The translations under genes were made by a program, and so were the position numbers. DNA of 64,000 nt from Prunus persica (Eukaryota > Streptophyta > Magnoliopsida > Rosales > Rosaceae). This document shows, one piece after another, positions 12,601-25,055 of the stretch (position 1 is its first letter; every line of letters starts with the position of its first letter). The stretch lies in NCBI RefSeq assembly GCF_000346465.2, contig NC_034012.1, forward strand, positions 10,276,294 through 10,340,293, in the 5' to 3' direction. Below the pieces are notes generated by a model. That model was given only the letters and a program-made list of their open reading frames with translations. It searched no databases and was not told the DNA's origin.

Positions 12601-13103
12601 CTATTCGATTTGACAATCCTAGGCCTCCCACCTTCCAATCCCCCATTCTTATCATTTGATTCAGTGCTCACCATATTCTCTTCACTTCTGCCTCCACCCG
12701 TCTCTTCAAAAAGCTTCCTTTTCCCTTTTACCGCTGAACCCGCATTTCTACCTCTTGATCTCAACCTCGATCTCCAACTTCCCGGCGTGTCGAAATCCTC
12801 CTCCTTCACACTCTTCTCAGCACTCAATATTACATTCTTCTCAATCCTCCGCCGCTTCTTTGGTGGTGCAGGAGAGACATCGAGCATAACTGGGGCCCGC
12901 CGAGCCCTGGAGCTCCGGCGCAGCTCCAGTTCACCACTCCCGGAGCTCCCTGGCCCTGGCCCCGGCCCACCATTACCCCCAATCACTTCAACATGGTTTC
13001 TCTTATACTCCTTCTCACATATAGCATCAAGCCTCTTGTGCTTCTTCCGAGGCCGAGGCCCCGACCGATTAGAAGCCTTACTTTGCTTTGACGATAATCG
13101 CAT
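3691..13103 (-). CDS. BRP1: BRP1-like AAA ATPase with extended PHD finger (At3g15120-like)
   Basis: Six coding exons join in frame: 13103-11784, 10562-10422, 10260-8502, 7457-7150, 5823-4964, 4858-3691, giving 1851 residues (the Arabidopsis protein is of similar size). All introns are GT-AG. Domains in order: a basic then acidic low-complexity N-terminus; an extended PHD zinc finger from about residue 360 (CGLC, HQHC, KCTRC, CPRTYHLPCA, ending ACTDH) split over exons 1-3; a coiled, charged stretch; an AAA domain with Walker A GYPGTGKT (about 638), Walker B IIFFDEIDG (about 700), sensor GATNRPD and arginine finger RRPGRFDRE; then a second AAA-like domain with a degenerate P-loop (GSPRSGQRH, about 1025). 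No bromodomain is visible. As I recall, Arabidopsis BRP1 partners the bromodomain ATPase BRAT1 to counter transcriptional silencing at methylated loci. Nuclear location is inferred. Confidence 0.85.
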
Positions 13104-14988
13104 GACAAGAAGCACACAAGAATCCTATACAAATTTCTCTATGAGAGCCTATGTGTGTGCAGGTGTGATTATATGCAAAAATAACCTCAGGCTTTGGGCA
13201 AATGGGTAGTGAGGGATCGCTTTCTTTGTCCAATTGGGCGCCGGATTCAGTTCAGACTCATGAAAGAGAACCTGTATTAAAGCAGAGCTGAAGGACTCAC
13301 AGGGTCATAGCTGAGTCGATCGGTTCCCCATGGAAAAACAAAAAAAGGAGAAATTCAAGAAAGAAATAGAAACCCTAGAAATGAATATGGGGAAGCATAT
13401 TTAAGCTTCTTTCAGCTGTTGAGCTTTTGGGTTTGCTCCGTGAAGATTGGGTCTTCTGGGTTTGGTTTTGGAGACTCTGTCCCCTCTGAAGCTCTCTCCT
13501 TTTTCTATCCCTCTGAAATTTCTCTGTTTGCTGTTAAAGTTATAGAGAGACTAGGGCGAGAGGAGAAGAGCTCCACATTGTTTTCATTTATTTTTATTTT
13601 TTTCAAACCATATCCCAAGCGCACTCATAGCGCGTGCAATCAAACTGTGATAATCAAGATAGATGAGAGTTTTTTCTATACAAATAGTATAAACTACTCT
13701 AAATTAATTAATTTATAAAGAGGATAATTCAAACTTAAGTTCAACGGGACAAATTCACTATTTTTACAACTGACCTAACACACATTTGCGAGTCTTTTTA
13801 AATCAGTGAAGCACATGCAACACATGGTTTGATTTTGATTCGGGCATGGATTTTGGGAATTTGGTGGGATTTAAATTGGTTGGTTTTTGTGAGGTTGAGC
13901 ACACGCGCGTGGGGAAGGCGTGGGGGTTTATCTGAAGATTGCAATTTGGCTATTTTGCTCCAAGTTTTATTTTGGTGCTTCTTGTTGCCGCCAAATATGT
14001 TGGTTTCTAATTTTTTTTTTTCCAAAACACAAAGGGATGGGAGGGTGGTGGGTTTTGGAATAAGCATATTGGGGTTTCAATTCAAAGAAGGGATCACAAC
14101 GGCTCTTTTTTAGTGCCAAAATCTTACATGGGAGATGATGCTTTTATGTGGGGCTTTACTTTGTGTTGGCATGGCTGCACTTGTAGGAAATAGAGATTCA
14201 CCATTTGTAACTTTTATTTGGTAAATAATACAAAAAAATTCGGATATGTCCTGAGCCAAAATCTTGTTCAGATAACTCAGAAAGAACACTAAAATCATGA
14301 ACTTTTTTTTATATCAAAACACCAAATATATGAACTTTTCCTTGTTTTTTTAACATATGTAATATTGGGTTTGTGTCTAAATTAATGCCTCAAAAACAGC
14401 TTAGTCTGAAGATTTGGCATAATATTAGCACATAAAACATGAGGAAAGAATCCAAACTCAAGATCACCAAGACCAAATATGATCTTCTATTGATATTTTG
14501 ATAATAGTGGTTTAAGCATGTGATTTTAAGATTTAGGATTAAGCATTTAAGAGTTAGGGTTTATATCACATTATGATGACATTGTTTTGACCTAAAGCAG
14601 AAAATTACCCTGGTATTTAATTCCAACATATAAAACCTGGGAAAAAAAAAACTAAAAGAAGTAAAAATTTGGGTGAGTAGAAGTGGGCTGAGGTGGCTCA
14701 TTACACAACTAAACCTAAAACAAAATTAAAGCCTCAATAGGATGGAGGCAAATTCCTTGGTATAGTAACAAGAGATGTGACCGTCCTGGATGAAGTCTCC
14801 TCAGAATTTCATATCACCACAAAATCAAGCCAAAGTCTTATCTCCAAGGGTAGAGCAGTCAGCTGAGAAATAAAGAGAGAGACTACAAGGGCTACAGCAG
14901 TCAGCTGAGACTTTAGAATTAATAGCCAAAAAGGTCTCAGATATGACTTCCTGGATGATTGATACATGAGGTTTTCCATACATTTGGC

Positions 14989-15027
<39 letters not shown>

Positions 15028-15110
15028 TTTGTGCCTTGAACTGAAGAGCTGAAATATTTTGTTTTTTACAGTTAAGTTAACAATTTTTGAATAAATCCAA
15101 CTAGAATCAG
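13104..15110. other. Upstream region of BRP1-like gene and 3' flank of exonuclease gene
   Basis: Bases 13104 to about 13570 should hold the 5' UTR and promoter of the minus-strand BRP1-like gene; the plus-strand ORFs here look random. A pure (GA)n microsatellite of 35 bases is at 14991-15025, just downstream of the exonuclease stop. No other gene is seen. Confidence 0.45.
14991..15025. repeat. (GA)n microsatellite
   Basis: An uninterrupted run of GA dinucleotides spans 35 bases, 86 bases beyond the stop codon of the minus-strand exonuclease gene, so it may lie in its 3' UTR. Such tracts vary in length between individuals. Confidence 0.95.
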
Positions 15111-18100
15111 CTACCTTATTCTGTTCTTGAATAGAAATTCAACCTTCTCAAGAGAATCAGGATTCCTCCTTGCGGTAATTTCTATAAGTGCACCATCAGC
15201 AAGCATGTGTTGCACTACCCTTGCAATGTTCTTTGAGTCATCGAATCCAAGGTGGTGACTTCCCAACAATGGTAAATGAAGCTCCTTCATCATTGTCATC
15301 ATTCCCGTTGCCTGCAATCCATAACGAAACAAATATCTTAATTTTGTGTTAGAATTTATAGTTTAGTATTTGGATCTGAAGTTTTGGTGTAAACTTGTTA
15401 ATGAGAATTTTATGTTAATAAAGTCCACATGTGAATTTGGCTTGATTTCAAATACTCAAAAGGAAAAAGTGTTATTTCAAATTACTCTATAAATCACTTC
15501 AATATAGCGTTCTATTTGCAATCCAAAACAAAAAACAAAAAGCTTTCTTTTATGTTTTTTAACATTTAGCAAAAACAGTTTAGACTAGTGAAGCAAATCT
15601 GAATCCCTCATTTTAATCCACGTATCCAAATGCAATCTAAAGGAATTCAACACAGAGAAACAGCCTAATAAATCATGAAAAGTAGAGGTGCATTCTGGTC
15701 CAGCCCAAAGAATAACCTGAATTAACCTGACAAATAGTTTGTTGGATGTTTGGCATCAGGTTGTGGATCTAAGTTGATGCAAGCTTATTTGATGTATCAT
15801 TTAATTTCATAGGAGTATGCTTGATCATGCTGTTAACTGAAAATACATGAATTGGTAAAGCACTGGAACTGACAGATTTGGTCAAGGCTGTATCTGACAC
15901 ATGGTGAAGATTACCTTGTATTTCATACCAGTTAACCATAACCATAAGGGATACCTTATATTCAAACAAATGGGAAACTTAAGATAATACGCCATACAAG
16001 GGCAAAGTGACACCAAACCAGAGTAGCAAAGTGAATACGGGCCACACCAGGGGGAGGGTTAAACAAATTTTCTCTTAACTATAAAAATCATTATATTAAA
16101 GTGTACACGGAACAGAAACAACCCAGAATGCATTTGTAGCATGCATCAATGATGAAGATGTTTAACATTGAATTGAACCTTTTGGTTCATTGAAGTTTGG
16201 AACCATTGAGTTCTACTCTGATTCTTTGAACTTTTAGGTTTATTCATATTTAACATCATCAGACCAACCGCATCCAACATCACGTCAATTGCACCAGAAG
16301 AGAGTAGATTACCAACATATTTTGGTCAAACCATTCATTCTTAGTTCCATAATTGACATATCATGAGCAAAAGGCAGGTGATGTTTTCTTAAGCATTAAA
16401 GAAGAAATAGTTTGAACTTTACCCTCCTCTTGTAAAAATTTAGATAGACATCTTTGAGATTGATCCATTCCATAAAATATGACGGAAGCTTCATCCTTGA
16501 CACTTTGCATTGCTCAGGAACTTTTGTTTTCAAATCCCAGTTTCCACTGATACAAGTTTAATAATACATCAGCAAAATCCAGAAGTTGGTGATGCTTCAC
16601 CTCAATTGAATATCGTAAGAGAATATTTTGTTAGCATTTTTTAAGAAGATATCACGGAGTAATTAAGCGATGACTTTTGACTAAAACTTGAAGGTATTTA
16701 CACCCAGTGGTTCCACTATGAAGTTTACTGGAAAACAATAATTTATCCTGAATAGTGAGACTAGTGAAGTGTTATTAGCATCATTTACAGTTTGAAGCAA
16801 AAGCAGAAAGAGGAAAGGTTTGATATCACAGGACTAGTGAAGTGTTAGGCCAAATATTCATTCCTGAATAGTGAGACTTACCAAGTTACAAATGCTGCTC
16901 GATTAAGGCACCCACCCAACTCTTCTCCCCATAATTGATGCTGAATTAGCCAGGCTTCAAATTGTTGAAGAACATCCTTAAATGGTATAGCTGTATCATG
17001 CCAAACACTGCAAATTATATAAGTCATATTGATGTCCCACTATCAGCATAAAGAAAAAATATTACAAATGTAATTTGCTAAAATTATCACAATCTGACTT
17101 TTCTTTATTAGTATTAGAAACTAACATACGGAATAGCATTCAATCTAACACTGCAAATTATTGTTTATAGTCAACTCTCTATCACAGAACAACTCTTGTC
17201 AATTACTATCATTGTTTCTCCAGTATCAACCTGCCTCTATAAACCAAACCACTCTCTTTGAAAGTTATTCTCTTCACTACATCCTTCTTGGCTTTTCAAC
17301 CCCAACACTCATCCCAAGCAATCTCTTCCAAATCAGCAGTCTCCAGATCTCGAAACTTCATCTCTTCTTGTTTAAGGCCATCTAGAACCGCAAAATTGTT
17401 CATTCTGACTAGGTCCATTTTGGTGTCTTTCCAGTAGCAGAAGTTGTCTACTAATTTACTGATACCTTTTTTTTTGGGTACCAGGTCTTTCAGTTTCACA
17501 TCATTCCCTTTCTAGTTTACATCAGCTGACATCAGCTCCGTAGTTGCATCAGACCGGAACAATTTTTATTAGCTACTAACTACTGTGAACCACAAATTGA
17601 ATGCATACGCTTGACATCAAAATTCTATCATAGAAAACATATGTGATATATGACAAATAAATATCTCCATGTAACCAAATTAAAACATTTTTGCCTTCAT
17701 TTAGCTTTTGCTACCCTGCTTTCTAAATTTGCTTGCATAACTCGATCTATTAGGGTCTTAAATACGAATGAAATTTATTTTCTTAATCTGCCAATAATAA
17801 TGGGAAACATGTTAAGCATAAGTTCTGTGTGGTCAAATCTGAATTACTGGCATACCGATCAACTCCAAATTTGCCATACTTTCCTTCAATATATTCATTT
17901 ATTCTTTTCTCGCTCATCTCGGACGGCCTCACAAATCTGCAAAAGAATAATGGAAAAGTTAGACAACAAAACTAGCCAGTTCTGGATATCGTACTTAAGA
18001 TGAAATCATTTTTTTTTTTATAAATTGAACACCATGAGAAGGCAGGAATAGTAATGGATGCCCCTTTAATTGTCTGAATGGTGCTCCTTTACAGGTACAC

Positions 18101-19447
18101 CAGACAGAATCGGTGTTCCTTTGACAACATGACCGATACTGTTAATAGAAGCATGAAGAATGTACTAGAGTAGATCTTGCTAATAAAGGGGTAGAAATAA
18201 GCAATTGGTGGTTTAAATCGCAGACACTTCTGTAAAATGAATACTAATGATCGTCATCTGTTTTGCTCTGATATGGCTGTTAGTAGTTGCTTACTCTGAT
18301 TAAGAGATGGTAAACAGTAATCGTGGTAAGAAAACATGAAGGCGCAAAAGTTCATTTTACTTTTTGTTTGACATTTTATGAAACTTTTGCAACAATAGAA
18401 GTGAGAAAAATTTATAACATTAATGGTGGTGCTAGCAGTAGTAGTAGTAAGCTCCAGCCTTCCAATAGAAAATAAATTATTAGCAGGAAAGGCATATTAG
18501 TAATTGCATTGCACTAAAATCCATTGAGGAGGTGCAGTAAAACCTGTGGAAAAAATCCACGACATCCATGGTATTTGCATCAATCATCAGAACAGGAAAC
18601 TCAAGAATTTCAATTTTTCCCTCCAAATCAAGCACAAGAAAATAATCTAAGTTCTGAGAGCAGATGCGGTGTGACATGTAATTTGTCACTTGAAGATCTC
18701 TGGAGCAATCATGATTGAATTTCTCCAAGTGGGTAGGATCCTCCATCTTCAAAACAAAATAACTCTAATTAGATTACAAGTGTTCACACAGTAATATGAA
18801 TAGGAAAGCAGGACAAAATGAATCAAGTGTGTCGGTGCAAATGTATTGGTTTGATATATACACTAACAACCATTTATATATATCTACAGAGAGATGACAA
18901 CATTCAAGCGATAATTTCAGCGGGTCCCTAAACTCTGATTCAACTCACACAGAAAAAAGGTAAGAAATTCAAACAGTATCATAAATTATCACTCACTTTG
19001 TCTGAGACATTCAATCAAACAGATGGAATGCAAGACAATACGCTACTGAACACCAATGCAAACACTTTCCGAAACATCTCAACAATAAGATAACTAGACA
19101 AACTGCTGCCTACAACAAAATCATGAGTGTACTTGGATTGTGGGAAAAGATTTTAAGGCTGTAAGGCGCTGGTGGTCTGAAGCTAGACATACCATAGTGC
19201 ATTTCCCTTGCGTGTAATACAAACACATGGGCTTCCATGGTTGGCTGCTCTTTCTCAGATACGACGGGACCGAAGGAGCTGATGGGTCGTGATGGGTTTG
19301 GGAAGCAGAGAGAGAGGCAAAGGGAATGAAGAGGGAACGCATTGGAGGAGGGAGGGGGTGAGGAATGTGAAGGAAGGGTTTGAGAGTTACTGAGAAGAGT
19401 GAAGGAATCATTGGCAGAGTGGTAAGTCTGGCTCTGGCAAATGCCAT
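15111..19447 (-). CDS. ERI1-like DEDDh 3'-5' exonuclease (At3g15140-like)
   Basis: Six exons join in frame: 19447-19193, 18746-18544, 17936-17856, 17007-16882, 16546-16423, 15311-15111, for 329 residues, matching the length of the Arabidopsis relative. The exonuclease fold carries all DEDDh residues: D125 and E127 in FLVLDLEG (Exo I), D226 in CGNWD (Exo II), and H283 with D288 in SHHLGFDD (Exo III). The HEFNHDC segment before Exo I and the end VEFLFKNRIR are typical. The first 80 residues are rich in Ser, Pro, Leu and Arg with few acidic residues, which could be an organelle transit peptide. ERI1-type enzymes trim RNA 3' ends (small RNAs, 5.8S rRNA in animals); the plant substrate is inferred. 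The exon 1/2 junction gives two methionines in a row (CTMMEDP), so a shifted acceptor is possible. Confidence 0.85.
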
Positions 19448-20209
19448 GCTGCTTTGTCTTTGTGTCTCCGTCGCTCTGTGTTTCGGGTTTTGCTCAACGG
19501 CCTCTTGGCGGGTAATCGTGAAATGAAATTATGTAAGGAAAGACCAGTCAGTCAAGCGTGAACCAGTCGGTTCAAATATGAACCAAATATCCGAATAAAT
19601 AAATAAATAAAAGTGTTTTTTCCTTTATTGAGAATAAAAATAACTTAACTTTATAATTTTTTTAAAAAATAATTGTGTGAAAAAATGTAGAAAGTCTGTC
19701 CAAATTTCTTGCCAATAATTTATGCTCAAGTTAATTTTTATAGATGTAACTTGATTTACGCTACAACGAGCTGTTAATCTAATAATACTTCTCTTCCTAA
19801 TGGTGCAAACTTAACAAGAAGATTGCTTCTTTCTTTTTCTCTGGAGTAGCCAAGCAATGGCTGTAATAATTTTTTTTATAAATTTATCTGCATATTTTCA
19901 AGATATATCTAACTTCATATATAAGAGAAAGGCAAATCGAACTCAAAATGAGAAAAATGTCGTTAACAGTGAAGTTGCCTCTCTATATTTCTTTTTTTTA
20001 CCCCAATGTTAGATATGAATAGAAGGAACTTGAAGAGGGTTCGAATTCGCTACCGGAACTGCTTTCAACTACTACATATGCAAAACCATAAAACCCGGAC
20101 TCTCTGTACAACACCATTCTAGGGAAGGCACATCGCAAGGAACTACAAGCATGTCAAAATAGGTAGCTCAAAGGCTGTGTGCAGACTTTCCAAATCCTGA
20201 AATCATCGA
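19448..20209. other. Spacer between exonuclease gene and HPY2
   Basis: These 762 bases must hold the promoter and 5' UTR of the exonuclease gene and the 3' UTR of HPY2, which both run on the minus strand. AT-rich; no ORF of interest. Confidence 0.5.
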
Positions 20210-22800
20210 TCACTCTTCATCAAGCTCAGTGAAATCCTCTATGACATCAGTCATGACAGTCTGTTCCTTCATTGCACGCAATTCATCAATTTCGACGAGT
20301 AACAACGGATCACACACCACTTTATCTGCCTGCAATAACTTAGGGCAAGCTGACAGGAGGAAAAATGCACAAGGGTGAAGCTAGTTCGTCATGTATAAGT
20401 TCATGTCATGTAAGGGAAACAAAAGATAAACATACCTGCAACAGGGCATCGTGTGTTCTTTGACCGTAAGTAATGCATGATTGACCCTTTGTCATAAACA
20501 TGCTTGCATACGACACTGCATTTGGGGAAGAAATACACCCAGAAAAGATTTTAAAATTGGAAAGGTTAACGAAAGTATGTACTATCAGCAAAGATTATAT
20601 AAGTAGAGATTCAAAATGGATCTGCATACTGAAAAGCCTAAACAAACATAGAATCAATAGTCAATGCTAGAACTCCTATGCCACATCAACATTCAGTGAA
20701 GACCATACATTCAAATTCTCCGAACAAAGAGAAATAAAGAATTTTGAAGTAACTCATACAGCACCTGCGAACTGGATGCTGCAGTTCAGTGATAGGCTTT
20801 CCACTTAATGGGCAAGTGACATTCAGAATATTGCACTGGTTGCTGGTCATTACAATGTCCTCCTGCTCTTCACCTGGCATAGGCTCTCCAGAATGATGAA
20901 CATTCTGCAGGAAAGTATAAAGAACATCGCCATTTCAGAAAGAAAACATGAGCCTAGCAATACAACGAAAAGCTAAGCAAATTGCTTATGCTCCAAGGAC
21001 AAAGGACTGTGTCAGCTTTAAGAAATGTGAGTGGGAATAGCCCGCCCACAATTCAGATTGTTGTGTGTTGGGGGAGGGGAGGGGAGGGCGCAAATTTACT
21101 GATAAAACTACACTAGACCAAAAAATATGCCCAACAAACAAAAATAATATGAAGAAATAATACTAAATTCTTTGCCTGAATTAATTTACCATTGTTTACG
21201 ATTCTAATTATTTTCATATTAGCATTTACCTAGACTGCAGCAAAACCCACAAAGGTTAAGTAACCACTTACAACAGTCTAAGAACTGATGATCATTAGCT
21301 ACAGGAGGACTTAATCAGAAAAATACTTGCTCAGTTTCACGAAAATGTATAACCTTTCAACTATATACATATAGAATATTAAGCATTCCCTTGAATTATA
21401 GAAATAAAATAATTATGCAAACTATTACAAGGCCAGGCAGAAAAAAGTGCTTTTAACAATTGTTGGCATCTTTTTAGCTGAATTCTCCTGTCCGAAAATA
21501 GTTGACGAAAGGTTATTACAAAAACTGAATATAAATGTAATGACATTTACTAATCCATCATGCTTGCATTAACATTGTCTCAGCATTGTCAAACGCCATT
21601 GAAACTTTTCAAAATCTTATTTTGTCCATGTAAAAATAAGGGAAGGTCATACCCAGACAGCCTCCCGGAATTGGCGCATCAAAGGATGGTTTTGTGGATC
21701 TGAAAATGAATTAGCCTTGAGCATTGCAACCTCATTCTTGAACAACTGATCAAAATCAGTAAGCTGGCTTCGAAGATAACATACACACATCAGGTTGGAT
21801 GGATTACAGAAATAACAAATATATAAGTAAGTCGAGATCGGGACAAGAATAAGCAAAGTCATTGAATGAGAAACTGTGCACGAAGAAGAAAATTTCAAGC
21901 ACCTCTGGCCCAGGTTGGTATTTCTCTCCAACAGATTGAATTGTGGATGAAAAATGCGAACAGTCTTCATGAGTGCCCAACAATTCAATAACAGCATTTT
22001 CAAGCTCCTTCACCTGTTCAGTATTCGGGGTTTTCATATCTTGAGAAATGATCCTTTATTGCATCTATGGTAACATTTTAATTACAGTTAATATTCCATC
22101 CTATCTACAATTACTAGCTAAAATACAGGATCCAAATGGCATTACATCAGATAGAGTATCTCAGCAGCTACAGTTTAACAAGAAAACACCCCAATTAGCT
22201 AAGGGTTAAGCAACACCTACAAAGTTCATGCTGGTAACTATCAGCCGTATTTATGAACATTTCGGCATACAAAGGTTACTACTTATAATCGAGAAAATGT
22301 TGATAGAGTGCCTAACAACAACTGCCAGGCACAAAAAATAGACTAACATGAACTAGTATACGAATCAACAATGTTCCATTTGGCTGATTCTCAAATAATC
22401 CAAAACTCCGGTGACTGTTAATGTACATTTTATTAAAAACCAAACAGAGCTTAAGACTATTTATAAAGAATTTAAATAGATAAATAAATAAATAAAATAA
22501 ATTACCCTCTCAAACTGATTATCTCTCTCCAAATCAACTGCAATTTCCTTCATTGCACCCACAGCTCTACGAATATCCTGAAACCAAATAGTCTTCCATA
22601 ATAACAAGAAGAAAAACCCTAGTTTCTTCTAATTGCTCTTTTTTCAACAAAAGAGAAAATGAAAATATGATAAAATGTTTGATTTATTATAAATAACGGC
22701 TTACAGAGATAAGAGACTGGTTGTCCTCGTAGAGAGTGGCTGTGGCGGTTCGGATCCGGCCTGTGGCGCCATGAGTTCGAGAAGCGGAGGTCGAGGCCAT
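20210..22800 (-). CDS. HPY2: SUMO E3 ligase HPY2/MMS21 (SP-RING)
   Basis: Seven exons join in frame: 22800-22705, 22577-22506, 22013-21903, 21763-21653, 20904-20765, 20515-20436, 20349-20210, giving 249 residues, the same length as the Arabidopsis protein. The N-terminal half is helical and charged, as in Nse2/MMS21 proteins that dock on the SMC5 arm. The C-terminal SP-RING is complete: CPLSGKPITEL (C161), VVCKHVYDK (C180, H182), TRCPVA (C200) and ACPK (C205). The acidic tail EDFTELDEE ends the protein. It attaches SUMO to nuclear proteins within the SMC5/6 complex, and in Arabidopsis it supports meristem cell cycling and DNA repair. The ATG at 22800 opens MASTSASRT and has no competing in-frame start. 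Confidence 0.92.
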
Positions 22801-24539
22801 GGAGGTCTTTGGGTTCTAGGTTTTCGACAACTGGGTTTGGGCCGAACCGGTTGGCTGATTGGCGGGTTCTTCGCTGGTGAGTGATGGCAACAATTCTCTC
22901 AAAAACAGACGTATGAGGAATTTTGGAGGGAGATTGAGCGTAGAAAGAACAAAAACCCAGACGTCACCGTATAGGCTCTTCCGAAATGCGACGAGTCGTA
23001 TAACACAAGGCCCAAGCAAGGCAAACTCAATTCACAGCGTAAATTAACATTGTGATCCTAGCCGTCCAATTGATGCACATGATCCAACGGTTTCAAAATA
23101 TCAGATTCTCTAGACACCCAACTAAACACACACACCATCAAACCCTATCACCTATTTTTCATTTTCTAACTTTCAATCACATTACTAATTATACCATTAA
23201 ACATCCACCTCTTTCTTTCACTACCTAACTTTTAAACAGCATCAAAACTACATACGTTGTGTTTTTCTAGAGACGTCGCTTAAGTGATCTCAAAATAATC
23301 CCTTGCTCAATTAATATAGGTTATTGTATTGTGTGCAAAAGGAGAAGAACATAGGTGGGGAACTCGTTTGCAAATTAAGTTTTTAGTTAGATTTGGGATT
23401 TCATATCTTAGGAGCGTTTTTCAGTGACAATGCCCCAAATAAATGGGAGCTATCTTCGGAGAACGCTCCATGTCATCATCATCGTCATCAATTCAAGTAA
23501 AAAAAGAAACTGTAAAATTAGGTTAAGATTTAGAGTGATTTAGGGAGTAGAAATTAGAAAGAGTAGATGAGAAAAATATTAGGCCAAGTCAGAGTAAGAG
23601 AGGGGGAGAACCACTTGCAGAGATGAAAGTCCACTTATACGAATATAATAGAGATGGTTAGACTTATTAAACAGTTTCCTTTTTTTCTTTTTTGGGTCAA
23701 AGAATTAGACAGTTAGGTTTTAATGCTGATAAATGAAATGCACAAAGATGATTAGAATCAGACATTTGCTACAACTATTTATCTTATTATTTCCATTAAA
23801 TTAATTTACTATTCATATAATATTGATTGCTCAACAAACTGATTGTCACACCAAATAATTGAAAACGTAACAATTGAGAAGGGCATTCAGATCAAGTCAG
23901 CCTTTGACCGGTACGTGATTCTATTTCACACCACCATGGCAGAAAAAAAAAAATTTATGATCCAATTACGAGTCCCATCTGCTGATAATTATCTCAGAAG
24001 TAATTAAAATCTGAGATTTAAGATGGATATTGCTATACAAATTGTTTTTTTGTTTTTGTTTTCTATTCTCCTCTATAATAAATGTAATGTACTTTATCTT
24101 TATTCTACTCGAATAGTAGTGTGGAATATTATCACAAAAGGCCTTGGTAATATTAGTAGTAAAACCATTTATTATATATTTTATTTTATTTATTCAAGTT
24201 TTTGATATGGGACTTTATATTCTTCAATAATGGGGATGTCACTGTGGCGGTATTCCAAGTTATTAAGCATTGTTGTGCCGGAAAGTTGCATTGTCATGTC
24301 GGAAAATTAAAATACATGACAATGAATGATTGACTTGGATAGCGCCACACAGTAATATCCTTCTTATAGGTAAGTTTTCCTTGGTACTCACCCATATGCA
24401 TATGAATTGAAAAAGAAATTCTAACGCCATCAAAATTAAAAACCAGAAACAGAAAAAGGAAAAAAGGGTCAGAATTATTGTCCTCCAGAATCAGAAGTAT
24501 ATATATATATATAACCCCAGCATATATCAATTAAACCCA
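22801..24539. other. Intergenic region upstream of HPY2
   Basis: It contains the HPY2 promoter on its left end and the 3' flank of the HD-Zip gene on its right. There is no gene-like ORF. A short retroposon-like stub with direct repeats is at 23666-23714 (listed separately), and a short (TA)n run is near 24500. Confidence 0.45.
23666..23714 (-). mobile_element. Ultra-short retroposon stub (TTGACCC-A-tract)
   Basis: A T-rich tract followed by GGGTCAAAGA (23677-23703) is flanked by near-identical 11-base direct repeats, ATTAAACAGTT (23666-23676) and ATTAGACAGTT (23704-23714). Read on the minus strand this is TTGACCC followed by an A-rich tail, the look of a LINE or SINE 3' end reduced to a few bases, with a target-site duplication. 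The same pattern occurs at 50165-50227 and 63793-63848. Confidence 0.4.
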
Positions 24540-25055
24540 TCACTGCATGCCTATCAAACAAGCATAGAGCTCCTCAAGCTGTTTAACCTCATGATCACTC
24601 ACTTGATCTTCATGTTGTTGCAGGCTGGAGCTCCCAACACCCTCTTCAGCAGAAGAAGAATTAAACATTGAGCAAATCACAGGATGAGCAGGCAATTCTT
24701 GTGTTTGGTTCAATACCAACACCAAGTCATGAGCCTTCTTCAGCTCCTCTCCAAGCCTCTCAACATCTTTCTCCAGCCTCCTCTTTTCAGCTAAGGCAGT
24801 CTCCAGCTTTGCTTGGATTGCATTGTAGTCAAGCTCAAGGCTCCGAGTCTTCCACCGGGCACGCTTGTTCTGGTACCAAATCGCAACCTGTCGAGGTGGG
24901 ATTCCCAGCTGCTTGGCCAGCAGAAGCTTGCGCTCGGGCTCGAGCTTGTTGTTGGATGTGAAGCTTCTCTCTAGGAGATTGACTTGCTCTTGGGTTAGCC
25001 TCTTTTTGTTGTGCTGAAATGAGTGTTTATGGTTTGGGGTGTGGAAAAATTCCAT
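24540..25055 (-). CDS. HD-Zip class I transcription factor, ATHB-52-like
   Basis: A single uninterrupted frame of 171 residues starts at the ATG at 25055 (no in-frame ATG lies upstream). The homeodomain runs from about residue 16 ([16 protein letters not shown] ... [31 protein letters not shown]), with the recognition-helix residues WYQNKRA in place of the more common WFQNRRA. A leucine zipper follows directly ([16 protein letters not shown] ... [18 protein letters not shown]), which defines HD-Zip proteins. The short C-terminus ends [10 protein letters not shown], resembling the FDELYACFV end of ATHB-52. HD-Zip I dimers bind CAATNATTG-type sites; ATHB-52 is linked to auxin and ethylene control of root growth. 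Its neighbour in Arabidopsis (At5g53970, TAT7) is also in this window at 41.5-45.0 kb. Confidence 0.85.
   Translation of the reverse strand: MEFFHTPNHKHSFQHNKKRLTQEQVNLLERSFTSNNKLEPERKLLLAKQLGIPPRQVAIWYQNKRARWKTRSLELDYNAIQAKLETALAEKRRLEKDVERLGEELKKAHDLVLVLNQTQELPAHPVICSMFNSSSAEEGVGSSSLQQHEDQVSDHEVKQLEELYACLIGMQ

Noticed and set aside
12532..13209. 225-residue plus-strand ORF
   Set aside because: It is antisense to exon 1 of the BRP1-like gene and its composition (Leu/Pro/Ser) mirrors the Glu/Arg-rich coding strand.
13419..14113. Plus-strand ORFs upstream of the BRP1-like gene
   Set aside because: Phe-rich low-complexity translation, no domain, lying in or near the promoter of the opposite gene.
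17161..18003. ORFs on both strands between exons of the exonuclease gene
   Set aside because: They lie in introns or overlap short exons in the wrong frame; the spliced gene explains the region.
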